A DNA stretch of 59,514 nt from NCBI RefSeq assembly GCF_000972495.1, contig NZ_LATM01000027.1, positions 1 to 59,514 of the forward strand, given 5' to 3'. Below are positions 8,014-16,061 of this stretch, piece after piece (position 1 is the stretch's first letter; each line of letters opens with the position of its first letter). A model generated the notes under the pieces. That model made no database searches. It saw nothing but the letters and a program-made list of their open reading frames with translations, and was not told where the DNA came from. The translations under genes were made by a program, and so were the position numbers. The DNA is from Hymenobacter terrenus. Its GTDB lineage: Bacteria > Bacteroidota > Bacteroidia > Cytophagales > Hymenobacteraceae.

Positions 8014-8586
8014 GTGCTTACTAAGCTGCTTGCTCGCTTCCCAGAATATACCATTGTTGACCGGCCCACCCCGGAACTCCTCACCCGCTATCGCGACCGG
8101 GTGCCGCCTGAGCTGCTTGAAGTGTGGGAGCAGTATGGTTTCGGCACCTTCTGCGACGGCTACCTGAAGGTGGTGAACCCCGCTGACTACGCCGACCTGC
8201 TGGCCGATACCTATCAACTCACGAGTACCGCTGCTCCGGACCCGCCCCTGGTGCTTTTTGTAACGGCGATGGGCGACCTCTTGGTGTGGGAATTAGATTG
8301 TTTGGGGTTGCTGGACTACCGGCACGGCACAACTAATGTAGTGGCTCAAAATTTCAAGGTTTTTTTCCGCAACCTCTCCTACGATTCTTATTTGAGCAAA
8401 ACTTTGCGCTGGGAGCCGTACCCTGCCGCCCGGGAACGGTTAGGCGAACCCGCCTTTGATGAGTGCTTCGGCTACGTGCCCCTGCTGGCCCTGGGCGGTC
8501 CCGAAACCGTGGAGCACTTGGAGAAAGTGAAGTTGCGCGAGCATATCGCCCTCATCAGCCAGTTCACCGGCCTGCTCGAACGCTAG
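8014..8586 (+). CDS. Tdi1-type immunity protein, copy 2 (GTG start)
   Basis: A 190-residue paralogue of the preceding gene, starting at GTG 8014 with the same LTKLLARFPEYTIVDRP opening. The GAD-like half and the DUF1851 half (FGYVPLLALGG) are both complete. It differs from copy 1 mainly in the central region (LVLFVTAMGDLLVWELDC, then a different LSYDSYLSK segment), the part most likely to touch the toxin. The second copy may therefore neutralise a different Ntox15 variant. It is followed by a truncated third start at 8596. Confidence 0.82.
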   Translation: MLTKLLARFPEYTIVDRPTPELLTRYRDRVPPELLEVWEQYGFGTFCDGYLKVVNPADYADLLADTYQLTSTAAPDPPLVLFVTAMGDLLVWELDCLGLLDYRHGTTNVVAQNFKVFFRNLSYDSYLSKTLRWEPYPAARERLGEPAFDECFGYVPLLALGGPETVEHLEKVKLREHIALISQFTGLLER

Positions 8587-8595
8587 TCGACGCCC

Positions 8596-8847
8596 GTGCT
8601 CACCAAGCTGCTTGCTCGTTTTCCTAGCTCACGTCATCTTCCTCGACAGCGCCGAAGGCATACCATCGAAACCGTCAGCTTGGCCACGGCCTATTGCACG
8701 GGCTATGAGGAGGAGTTCGAGGAAGGCGAAAACGGCCGCTACGTAGCCTACAGTGGAACCGACCAGCTCCGGCCAGCAGCCCAAAGGCCCGTGTGGCGAC
8801 GCGCCGTGCGGAAGGCCGGGGCTGTAATGGGTGCTGTTTTCAGCTAA
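8596..8847 (+). pseudogene. Recombination scar: third immunity start joined to a frameshifted TssD fragment
   Basis: Positions 8596-8627 repeat the first 10-11 codons of the immunity genes (GTG start, LTKLLARFP). The sequence then jumps into DNA homologous to codons 75-110 of the TssD domain. The first part matches in another frame (GTCATCTTCCTCGACAGC against DVTFFDS). Loss of one base near 8661 puts ETVSLATAYCTGYEEEFEEG into the frame of the immunity start, and an extra base near 8751 shifts the frame again after RYVAY. The 83-codon ORF is thus a chimaera by accident. It marks a junction where a further toxin-immunity unit was deleted or where cassettes recombined. Confidence 0.75.
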
Positions 8848-8863
8848 AGCCTCTCCTCAATTG

Positions 8864-8903
8864 CGGCTGGTTTTGACGAAATGATTTTCGCCAAAACCAG
8901 CCG
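8864..8903. terminator. Hairpin ending toxin locus A
   Basis: A perfect 12-bp stem, CGGCTGGTTTTG against CAAAACCAGCCG, with a partly paired 16-base loop. It lies after the last locus A remnant and before the next operon. It lacks a long T-run, so it may be a terminator or a structural boundary. Confidence 0.5.
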
Positions 8904-8973
8904 TTTGGCGTTGGTCCGAAATTTATTTCGCGCTACACCCCCCTCAGCGCGCTGGAAACGCGGTTTTTACTCT

Positions 8974-8988
8974 TGGCATTGGTATTGA
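8974..8988 (+). promoter_or_regulatory. Tentative sigma-54-like promoter before the nine-gene cluster
   Basis: TGGCAT, five bases, then TTGA resembles the sigma-54 consensus TGGCAC-N5-TTGC about 40 bases before the 9029 start. The usually invariant GC of the -12 box reads GA, which weakens the case. The idea is supported only by the presence of a sigma-54 activator gene at the far end of the cluster. Confidence 0.3.
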
Positions 8989-9028
8989 AAACAGAGGAGC
9001 ATCTCTCATTCATTCACCCTTGTCAACC

Positions 9029-9931
9029 ATGCACAACATCGACCGAACCCTTCAGGAGTTTGAATCCGGGGCCGCCACGAACGGCGAATATGAAAACAGC
9101 TTCGAAACCAATGGCGAATACGGCCAGGAACTGGGGCAGGAGTACGGCTATGAACTGGGCCAGGAATATGGGCAGGAGTACGGCCAGGAGCTGGGTCAGG
9201 AATTCGAGCAGGAATTCGCTCAGGAGTTCAGCGGCGAATTCAACGGTGAGAATTTTGAAGTGAACAACGAGGAAGAGCTGGTGGGCGAGCTGCTGGAAGT
9301 GAGCAACGAGCAGGAGCTGAACATGTTTCTGGGCAACCTGATCAGCCGCGCGGCGGGGGCTGCTTCGCAGCTGGCCAAGTCGCCCGCCGGGCAAGGCGTG
9401 GGGCGCTACCTCGTCGATTTTGGGAAGAAGACCCTGCCGCAGCTCGCCGGCCAGTACGGCGGGCAGGCCGGCGCCGCGCTCGGCAGCCGGGCCGGTGGTG
9501 CGCTGGGTGGGCGGCTGGGCCCGCTGGGTGCCCGCGCTGGTGCCTGGGCCGGTGGCAAAGCCGGGGGCTACGCCGGCACCCAGGCCGGGCAGTGGGCCGG
9601 TACTCAGGCCGGCAACTGGCTGGCCAACAATGCCCAGAAAGTATTCGGCCTGGAGCTGGAAGCCCTGAGCCCCGAAAACCAGGAATTGGAAATTGCCCGC
9701 TCGTTCGTGCGCTTTGCCACTGATGTAACACGCCGTGCCAACCACGCCCTGCGCCGCAACCCCAACCTGAGCCTGGGGGCGCTGGGCCGCCAGGTGCTGA
9801 GCGCCTCGGCCCCTCAGTACGCACCCGGCTTGCTCAATGGAAGTCAGCAGCAGCTTAGCGGGCCTTCGCGCCGGGCGCGCCGTGGCACCTGGGAGCGCCG
9901 GGGTGGGGTAGTAGTCCTCTACAACGTGTAA
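9029..9931 (+). CDS. Glycine-zipper protein with acidic QE-repeat head and basic tail, paralogue 1
   Basis: Exactly 300 residues from the ATG at 9029 (an upstream in-frame TTG at 9020 is less likely). Residues 20-75 are short repeats of GQE or EQE plus Y, L or F. Residues about 80-105 (ELLEVSNEQELNMFLGNLI) are nearly identical to paralogue 2. Residues about 110-205 are a Gly/Ala-rich zipper of repeated GxxxG steps (AGAALGSRAGGALGGRLG), a membrane-active or tightly packed helical hairpin. Then comes LELEALSPENQELEIARSFVRFA and a basic tail ending RRGTWERRGG with a hydrophobic end. There is no signal peptide. I recognise the general type, a conserved hypothetical found in several phyla, but not a function. 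Confidence 0.8.
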   Translation: MHNIDRTLQEFESGAATNGEYENSFETNGEYGQELGQEYGYELGQEYGQEYGQELGQEFEQEFAQEFSGEFNGENFEVNNEEELVGELLEVSNEQELNMFLGNLISRAAGAASQLAKSPAGQGVGRYLVDFGKKTLPQLAGQYGGQAGAALGSRAGGALGGRLGPLGARAGAWAGGKAGGYAGTQAGQWAGTQAGNWLANNAQKVFGLELEALSPENQELEIARSFVRFATDVTRRANHALRRNPNLSLGALGRQVLSASAPQYAPGLLNGSQQQLSGPSRRARRGTWERRGGVVVLYNV

Positions 9932-9948
9932 CTATATCCCCTCACGCA

Positions 9949-10056
9949 GTGGCGCGGAGCCTTCGCTCCGCGTTGCGCCCCACCAATCCCGCTCGCTCCG
10001 CGTTGCGCCCCACCAAGTATTCTCCAACGCTGCTCGGAGCAAAGGCTCCAAGCTAC
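9949..10056. repeat. REP hairpins between the two glycine-zipper genes
   Basis: A GTGG foot at 9949 leads into the GCGGAGC-CTTC-GCTCCGC hairpin at 9954-9971. The segment CGCTCCGCGTTGCGCCCCACCAA is repeated in part after it. An inverted element, GGAGC-AAAG-GCTCC, lies at 10036-10049 and ends with CTAC (complement of GTAG) at 10053-10056. The stems differ from the GACGCAGC family but keep the foot and the tetraloop. Confidence 0.7.
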
Positions 10057-10090
10057 ACCAATTTTTCACCTTTCACTTACCCCCGATGCC

Positions 10091-11116
10091 ATGTATAACA
10101 ATGAATTTTCTCAGGAATTTGAGCAAGCCTTCGGCCAGGAATTGGAAACCGGCGGTCCATCCCTGGAAACCTTTGAGTTTAACCCCGAATTCCTGGGCGA
10201 AACCAGCGGTGAGACTCAGGGTGAGTCGTTCGAAATGAACGGCGAGTTCAGTGGCGAGTTCAGCGGTGAGCTTAACGAAACCATGGAAATGGAGCTGGCC
10301 CACGAGCTGCTCGAAGTCAGCAATGAGGAGGAGCTGAACATGTTCCTGGGCAAGCTCATCAAGGGTGCCGCCAGGGGCATCAGCAACTTTGCCAAGTCGG
10401 GCGTGGGCCGGGCCATTGGCGGCGTGCTCAAAACGGTGGCCAAAAAAGCCCTGCCCATCGCGGGTGGTGCCTTGGGTACCTTCTTCGGCGGGCCGCTGGG
10501 CAGCGCGGTTGGGAGCAAGCTGGGCTCGTTGGCCGGCAACCTCTTCGAGCTGGAGCTGGAAGGCCTGAGCCCGGAGGACCAGGAGTTTGAAACGGCCCGC
10601 GCCTACGTGCGCTTCGCCAATTCGGCGGCGAGCCGCGCCGCCACCATCCAGAGCCAGCGCCGTGGGGCGCCCGCGCCCACCGTGGTGCGCCAGGCCCTTG
10701 CCACGGCCGCCCGTCAGCACGCCCCCGGCCTGCTGCGTCCCCGCAACCCCGACGGCACTTTCCGTTCGGTAAACAGCCGGCCCGGCCAGCGCCCGGCCCC
10801 GCGGCCGGTGGGTCGGCCCGCCCAGGGCGGCGCCCGGCGCCCGGCTTACACGGCCCCGCGCCGCCCCGCTTACGGGGCTGCTCCCGGCCGGCCAGCTCCG
10901 GCCTACGGCGCACCATTCTATGGCGCACCGGCCTACGGTGGGGCACCGGCCGCACCCGCCCACGCCGCTAATGGCTACGCGCCCTCGGATAATGGGTACT
11001 ACGACCAGCCCGATTTTGATGGGGCGGACGAGCAGGACCAGGGCAGCTACGCACCCGCCCGCGCTACCCGTGGCACCTGGATGCGCCGGGGCCGCACGCT
11101 AGTTATTCAGCTGTAA
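10091..11116 (+). CDS. Glycine-zipper protein with acidic head and Pro/Ala-rich insertion, paralogue 2
   Basis: A 341-residue paralogue of the gene at 9029. It has an acidic head (FSQEFEQAFGQELE, NGEFSGEFSGELNE), the conserved block ELLEVSNEEELNMFLGKLI and a zipper with alternating small residues (GGALGTFFGGPLGSAVGSK). LELEGLSPEDQEFETARAYV and an ARQHAPGLL motif shared with paralogue 1 follow. It then carries a Pro/Ala/Tyr-rich low-complexity stretch (residues about 235-300) absent from paralogue 1, and the shared ending TRGTWMRRGR plus hydrophobic residues. Conservation of both the helical blocks and the extreme C-terminus suggests two functional ends, for example assembly and recognition. 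Its location in the cell is unknown. Confidence 0.8.
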   Translation: MYNNEFSQEFEQAFGQELETGGPSLETFEFNPEFLGETSGETQGESFEMNGEFSGEFSGELNETMEMELAHELLEVSNEEELNMFLGKLIKGAARGISNFAKSGVGRAIGGVLKTVAKKALPIAGGALGTFFGGPLGSAVGSKLGSLAGNLFELELEGLSPEDQEFETARAYVRFANSAASRAATIQSQRRGAPAPTVVRQALATAARQHAPGLLRPRNPDGTFRSVNSRPGQRPAPRPVGRPAQGGARRPAYTAPRRPAYGAAPGRPAPAYGAPFYGAPAYGGAPAAPAHAANGYAPSDNGYYDQPDFDGADEQDQGSYAPARATRGTWMRRGRTLVIQL

Positions 11117-11182
11117 ATGAAGCAAGGCGGCTACTGTGCGGCGCTACTCTGAAACGGGCCGATGATTGTCGTTCGGGGCCTG

Positions 11183-11258
11183 GGAGCAAAGGCTCCAAGC
11201 TACTGTGGGCCTGCTGCTGCGCACCCGGCGGTGCCCCGGAGCAGAGGCGCCACGCTAC
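11183..11258. repeat. REP hairpins before the HExxH gene
   Basis: GGAGC-AAAG-GCTCC at 11183-11196 with CTAC at 11200-11203, and a diverged copy GGAGC-AGAG-GCGCC ending with CTAC at 11255-11258. Both are the reverse orientation of the GTAG-foot elements. Confidence 0.6.
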
Positions 11259-11282
11259 TACCTCACCATTTTTCTTACCTCC

Positions 11283-12647
11283 ATGCGAACCGCCGACGAT
11301 ACCCGGTTTTTGGTGAATGAAACGCTGGCCTTGTGCAGCCGCCTCCGGACCGTGCGCTCATTTTCTCTGAGCACGCCCATGGTGCTGGCGGCGGCGGTAT
11401 CGGCGCCGGCCCAGGCAGCCATCAATGCCCACCTGGCGCACGTGGCCTTCGACCTGCGCCGCAAGCTGCTGGACTTTGTGCGGTGGCTGCGCAGCCCGGA
11501 AAGCCGCCGCTTGAGCGCGGCCAAAACCCAGGCCCGCTACGTACTGCTTAAGCTGCGTTTTAACAACTTGCTGGACCAGGTCGACATCTTCGCCGATGTG
11601 CTGGGCCAGCGCAGCGAGCACCGCACGGGCATCTGGGTGGCGGGGCTCGACGTGCTGGCCGAAGACGCCCTGGCGGCGGGCAGCAACTACTACTCCGCGC
11701 CGCCGCTCATCTGCTTTTTGGAGCGCGGGCACGGGGCGGCCATTCGCCGGGCCCGCACCCGCCTGCCGGGCGGCGACCAAAACCCGGTGGGCGTCATCCA
11801 GATTCCCCGCGAGCGCATGATAGGCTCGGGCATCGCGTCCTCGCTCATTCACGAAGTGGGGCACCAGGGGTCCGAGCTGCTGAACCTGACCACCTCCATC
11901 CGGCAGGTGCTGGACGAGAATATTGCCGCCGGCACCAAGGAAGAAGCCGTGCCGTGGCAGATGCTCAGTCGCTGGCTCAACGAAATCCTGTCCGACTGCT
12001 GGGCCACGGGCCACCTGGGCATCACGGCTACCTACGGGCTGCTGAGCGTGGTGAGCCTGCCCAGCTACTTCGTGTTCCGCATCGGCAACGACGGCCCGCA
12101 CCCATTTCCCTGGATTCGGATGAAAATCAGCCTGGCGCTGGGGGCGGCCCTGTTTCCGCACCCGCAGTGGGCCACGCTGAGCAAGCAGTGGGAAAATATG
12201 TATCCGACCGATGAGCTGGGGGCCGACAAGAAGGACCTCATCCGGCGGCTCGAAGCCGTGCTGCCCGCTTTCGCCGACCTCGTGCTCAGCCACCGGCCGG
12301 CCTCGCTGCGTGGCCAGCGGGTGGCCGATATTTTCCCGGTAGCCGAGCGCCAGCCCGACCAGCTGCGCAGCCTGTACGATACCTGGCAGCAACAGCCCTA
12401 CCTGCGCCAGCACTGCGCCCCGTCACTGGTATTCGCGGTGATTGGGCAGGCCAAGGCCGATGGCCGAATTTCTACCGACGAAGAGGTGCGCGTGCTTTCG
12501 CACATGCTCGCGCACTGGGCCCTGAACCGGGCCCGCAACTACTGCGTGGCGCCGGCCGGGCCGGCTCCCGCCAATCATTCCACTTTACCTCTAAAACCCC
12601 GTACCCATGAATCCCGGATCAAGCTTGCATCGCGAATTAAGCATTGA
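11283..12647 (+). CDS. HExxH-containing protein of the unknown nine-gene cluster
   Basis: 454 residues from the ATG at 11283; the frame upstream to 11166 only crosses REP hairpins. The first 170 residues are helical. The motif IHEVGHQ puts H190, E191 and H194 in an HExxH zinc-protease arrangement, followed by helical WLNEILSDCWATGHLG, where the E of NE could be a third ligand (gluzincin style). No signal peptide is visible, so it should act in the cytosol, unlike most secreted metalloproteases. The stop overlaps the next gene by 41 bases, which implies coupled translation. A processing or maturation role for the neighbouring glycine-zipper proteins is possible but unproven. Confidence 0.75.
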   Translation: MRTADDTRFLVNETLALCSRLRTVRSFSLSTPMVLAAAVSAPAQAAINAHLAHVAFDLRRKLLDFVRWLRSPESRRLSAAKTQARYVLLKLRFNNLLDQVDIFADVLGQRSEHRTGIWVAGLDVLAEDALAAGSNYYSAPPLICFLERGHGAAIRRARTRLPGGDQNPVGVIQIPRERMIGSGIASSLIHEVGHQGSELLNLTTSIRQVLDENIAAGTKEEAVPWQMLSRWLNEILSDCWATGHLGITATYGLLSVVSLPSYFVFRIGNDGPHPFPWIRMKISLALGAALFPHPQWATLSKQWENMYPTDELGADKKDLIRRLEAVLPAFADLVLSHRPASLRGQRVADIFPVAERQPDQLRSLYDTWQQQPYLRQHCAPSLVFAVIGQAKADGRISTDEEVRVLSHMLAHWALNRARNYCVAPAGPAPANHSTLPLKPRTHESRIKLASRIKH

Positions 12648-14763
12648 CGCCTCGCAGGTGTCGCTCGGCGACGATTCTGCCCTGACCCTGACGCTGAGCA
12701 CTAGTTCCCGCGACAAATCGCTGGTGGAATGGCTGGGACAGTCGGGCATTATCGACCTGAATTTTGACCACTTAGGCGATAGCCGGACGGCTGAATCCCA
12801 CGAGTTTGTATACAAGGTGGCAAATGGCCAGCTGCTGCTGGACCCTGAATCAGAGGCTACCAGGAACCGCCCAGCCAGCAGAAGTGCCAACCGCGGCGCC
12901 TTCCGAGCCAAGCCGCTCTACGGCGAGCTGGAATTGGTCACGGGGGTGATACCGCTGACCGGCCAGCAAATGGTGGAGCTGACCTGGCACGTGCGCACCT
13001 GGGATCAGCTTGGCACGTTTGCTATTGCCGGCGAAATCATCAACGGCGGCCGGCCCCGGCCAACAAAGCCTATCTCGAAAGACACGGCCGGGGAAACGGT
13101 GGAAGGTAACGATGGGACTAACCCGGCCAGTAGCACGCCGACCAGCGGTGGCAGCAGTAGCGCGTTCTCGTCCTACGACTTTGGCCCCCTGAAGCTGCGC
13201 GTGCAGGAGCAGGACGTGAACACCCCGGTGCGGGTGTCGCTGAGCGAGGCTAAGCGCGAGGAAACCTACGACCAGACCCTGTGGGGCCTCATCCGCCGCC
13301 GCAGCATCAATTTCAGCCAGTATCGGGCCTTCATCGACGACGTGCTGTGCAATGCCAATAGCCTCAATAATGCAAGGTTTACTTCGTATAACGCGGGCCG
13401 GCCACTGCCGTTCAGTCGTTCGGCCTCGTACGCCATGCTGAAGAATGCCACCGAGTTTTTTCTGATGCAGGAAGCGGGCCTGGCCCTGACGCCGGAGGAC
13501 TTCGACGGCAACGGGGGGCGCAACGGCAACCTCAACGTGCAGCCGCCCGACCACCTTGGCAACCTCGATGAGCGCCGCCGCCTCGGTGGGCCAGCTTTTA
13601 GCCTCGGTACCCTGCGCGATGAGTACCTGGAAGAGCTGGAAAAGCAGGAAGGCAAAGCCCTGCCGTACTTCAAGATTATCCGCGAAAAGCTGTCGGAGGT
13701 GAAGCTGAAAACTTCGAACGACTTGTTTGGCGGCGACATCTGCTACGGCATTTTGAAATCGAAGCTCCAGGCCCCGCCGCTCATGGAGCTGATTTGGTCG
13801 TATTGGCACGAGGAAGGCGGCCTGGTGCAAACCATGAACGCACTCAGCCTGCGCTTCCAGAACGTGCGCCGGCCTGGCCCCGGCCCCGACCCGCTGGCCA
13901 ACATGGCCATCGACCCGCTGCGGCCCCTGAACAACATCATCTGGGGCTACATCGAGGACGAGCGCAACCGCCTTACCATGAACCGGCGCAACCTGGAATA
14001 CCAGTACGAGTACGGCTTCGGGCTGATTGGGCGGGGCGTGCAGAACATTGCCGTGGCCGAAAACCGCACCTTTTTCCTGCGGAGCTTCCACAGCCTGCTG
14101 CGTGCAGCCACCGAGTTCTACCAGCAGGCCAACTTCACGACGGTGATTCCTGATGGCTTCCCCATCCTCAACCACCTGCGCGAAGTGCACCTCACCCTCG
14201 CCGAAGGCGCGCACAACCAGTACGGCGACCTGCCCTGGACGGCCCGCGCCGAAATGCTCACCCAGCAGTGGATTCTGGCCCGGCCCGAGGTGCGCGAGTT
14301 CCTGGGCGGCCGCATCATGGTGCCCTACACCGAGCCCTGGATGGACCGCGTCGACAACATGAAGAGCCTGCAAGGCTGGAACCCGACCAACATCACCCAC
14401 TTCCGCGACCTGGGCGCTTTTGGTGAGCAGCTGCTGCTCAGCATCCGCTACGGCTCCTGGAACAGCCCCACCGTGGGCGCCACCAATGCCGCCAACTGGG
14501 CCCACTACTGGCGGGAGGAAATTCAGCGCTACATCCACGCCTACAAGGCCGTAACCGGCATCGACCTCGCCACCGACCTCGGCGACATCCGTCAGAACGC
14601 GCCCGACAACGAGGAGCGCTACCTGCAGCCCGCGCAGCTCATCGAGCGCCAGAATGCCATTCAGCAAGGCCAGCTCCGCCGCAACCGCCAGTTAAACGGA
14701 CCCCTCGCGCCCCGCCGGCCCATGGTGCCACCCGTGCCCCGCCGCCGCACCCTAAACGAGTAG
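12607..14763 (+). CDS. Large conserved hypothetical protein of the unknown cluster
   Basis: 718 residues, starting at ATG 12607 inside the end of the HExxH gene. I do not recognise the family. The N-terminal 150 residues look like a beta-rich domain (LSIDASQVSLGDDSALTLTL, GELELVTGVIPL), then a Gly/Ser linker near residues 170-190. A long alpha/beta part follows with aromatic motifs (IWSYWHEEGGLVQTMNALSL, YEYGFGLIGRG, DRVDNMKSLQGWNP, AANWAHYWREEIQRYIHAYK). It ends in a basic Pro/Arg-rich tail (RRPMVPPVPRRR). No signal peptide or membrane segment is evident. The size and its central place in the operon suggest a structural or scaffold component. The stop codon is immediately followed by a REP element. 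Confidence 0.75.
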   Translation: MNPGSSLHRELSIDASQVSLGDDSALTLTLSTSSRDKSLVEWLGQSGIIDLNFDHLGDSRTAESHEFVYKVANGQLLLDPESEATRNRPASRSANRGAFRAKPLYGELELVTGVIPLTGQQMVELTWHVRTWDQLGTFAIAGEIINGGRPRPTKPISKDTAGETVEGNDGTNPASSTPTSGGSSSAFSSYDFGPLKLRVQEQDVNTPVRVSLSEAKREETYDQTLWGLIRRRSINFSQYRAFIDDVLCNANSLNNARFTSYNAGRPLPFSRSASYAMLKNATEFFLMQEAGLALTPEDFDGNGGRNGNLNVQPPDHLGNLDERRRLGGPAFSLGTLRDEYLEELEKQEGKALPYFKIIREKLSEVKLKTSNDLFGGDICYGILKSKLQAPPLMELIWSYWHEEGGLVQTMNALSLRFQNVRRPGPGPDPLANMAIDPLRPLNNIIWGYIEDERNRLTMNRRNLEYQYEYGFGLIGRGVQNIAVAENRTFFLRSFHSLLRAATEFYQQANFTTVIPDGFPILNHLREVHLTLAEGAHNQYGDLPWTARAEMLTQQWILARPEVREFLGGRIMVPYTEPWMDRVDNMKSLQGWNPTNITHFRDLGAFGEQLLLSIRYGSWNSPTVGATNAANWAHYWREEIQRYIHAYKAVTGIDLATDLGDIRQNAPDNEERYLQPAQLIERQNAIQQGQLRRNRQLNGPLAPRRPMVPPVPRRRTLNE

Positions 14764-14883
14764 TAGGACGCAGCCTTCGCTGCGTCAATCGTTGAACGAG
14801 CGCACCAGGATACTTTTTAAGCATCTCATATCGACCTGCTCTAAAGATTGATAACGATTGACGCAGCAAAGGCTGCGTCCCAC
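14763..14883. repeat. Inverted pair of REP elements (BIME-like)
   Basis: A forward REP has GTAG at 14763-14766 and GACGCAGC-CTTC-GCTGCGTC at 14767-14786. A reverse REP has GACGCAGC-AAAG-GCTGCGTC at 14860-14879 followed by CCAC (complement of GTGG). The pair fills the gap between two genes of the cluster. Confidence 0.85.
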
Positions 14884-14924
14884 TCAGGGCTGTGCCCCAC
14901 CAAGGCTGCGCTTACGGCTACAAC

Positions 14925-16061
14925 ATGCTCAACTTTACTTCTGCCCTGTACCTTGGCCCGCGGGTACTGCCGCCCCCCGCGGGCCTCGTACTAACCACCG
15001 GCCGCCCCGCCGCCCTCACCGAGGACGCGAGGGCGGCCCGCGTGGCCCGGGAAGTAGCCCACCGTCAGGGCCTGGAAACCGGCCTGTTGGCTCCGTCCAC
15101 GCTGCATTTGTTCTGGGATGTATTCCTGCTGATGCCCACCGCTGGCGTGGTTTTGCTCGACCAGCGCCTCTACCCCGTGGGGCAATGGGGGGCGTTGCGG
15201 GCCCTGCGGCGGAGCCTGCCGGTGGCCACGTTTTCGGCCGACGACCTGCCCGGCCTGGCCCGGCTGCTGCACACCTACCGGCAGCAGGGCCGCACCCCCT
15301 GGCTCGTGACCGATGGCTGGCATCCCGGCCGGGGCCCCGCGCCATTGGCCTGCTACTGCGAGCTGCTGGCCCTGCACCCCGGCGCCGTGCTTTTGCTTGA
15401 TGATACCCAGGCTTTTGGAGTGCTGGGCCGCCAGCCAAGCACCCGCCACCCGCTGGGGCAGGGCGGCGGTGGCAGCCTGCCGTGGGCGGGTTTAAACAAC
15501 AAGGTGATGGCGCCGGAAGTGCTGAGCATCATCTCGCTGGCCAAGGGACTGGGGGTGCCGGTAGCCGTGCTGGCCGGCCGGGCCGCCCGGCTCGCCCAGT
15601 TCCGGCGGCGCTCCGAAACGCGGGTGCATACCAGCCCCGTCTCGGCCTGGCACGCCTGGGCTGCCGCCGCTGCGTTGCGCCACGATGCCCGTCACGGCGA
15701 AGCGGCGCGTGCTCGTCTGGGGCTGCGCATCGCGCAGTTTCGGCGGGAGCTGGCGCGGGCCGGTCTGCGGCCCCAGGGTGGTTCGTTTCCGGTGCAGAAG
15801 CTGGTGGTGGCCCGCACCACGGCGGCGCTGGGGCTGCACCAGCAACTGCGGCAGGCCGGCCTCGAAACCCTGTTGCTGGCCGGCGAAGTCCGCCCCGGTG
15901 TCCCCGAAATAGCCTTCTGCCTGCGGGCCGACCATTCGACCGCCGATATCAGTCGCGCGACGGCTGCGCTGGTCGCCCTGGCCGGCCGCACCGACTGGTT
16001 TTCTTCCTCCCGTTCCGTTTCTTTTCGCCATGAACCCGACTTCGACTCTTTTGCCCCGTAG
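14925..16061 (+). CDS. Alpha-oxoamine-synthase-like PLP enzyme (aminotransferase class I/II fold)
   Basis: 378 residues from the ATG at 14925 (MLNFTSALYLG); the longer frame from 14892 reads through REP-adjacent DNA. The fold type I PLP signature is clear: LLLDDTQAFGVLG corresponds to the Asp that contacts the pyridine nitrogen, and SLAKGLGVP supplies the Schiff-base lysine (K207). The order and spacing fit the KBL/AONS branch (8-amino-7-oxononanoate synthase, alpha-oxoamine synthases such as CqsA) rather than true transaminases. Family enzymes condense an amino acid with an acyl-CoA with loss of CO2. No biotin genes are nearby, so a signalling or specialised metabolite, or a protein-linked substrate, is more likely than biotin. 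The end overlaps the next gene by 32 bases. Confidence 0.8.
   Translation: MLNFTSALYLGPRVLPPPAGLVLTTGRPAALTEDARAARVAREVAHRQGLETGLLAPSTLHLFWDVFLLMPTAGVVLLDQRLYPVGQWGALRALRRSLPVATFSADDLPGLARLLHTYRQQGRTPWLVTDGWHPGRGPAPLACYCELLALHPGAVLLLDDTQAFGVLGRQPSTRHPLGQGGGGSLPWAGLNNKVMAPEVLSIISLAKGLGVPVAVLAGRAARLAQFRRRSETRVHTSPVSAWHAWAAAAALRHDARHGEAARARLGLRIAQFRRELARAGLRPQGGSFPVQKLVVARTTAALGLHQQLRQAGLETLLLAGEVRPGVPEIAFCLRADHSTADISRATAALVALAGRTDWFSSSRSVSFRHEPDFDSFAP

Noticed and set aside
8596..8847. 83-codon ORF as a novel small effector
   Set aside because: It is explained completely by an immunity-gene start joined to a TssD fragment with frameshifts on both sides.
12850..14667. 605-codon minus-strand ORF opposite the large hypothetical gene
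   Set aside because: Low-complexity V/A/G/H-rich translation typical of a complementary frame; the plus-strand frame overlaps its neighbour as in an operon.
14925..16061. PLP enzyme as BioF of biotin synthesis
   Set aside because: No other biotin gene is nearby, and the enzyme lies inside an unrelated cluster. Only the superfamily assignment is safe.
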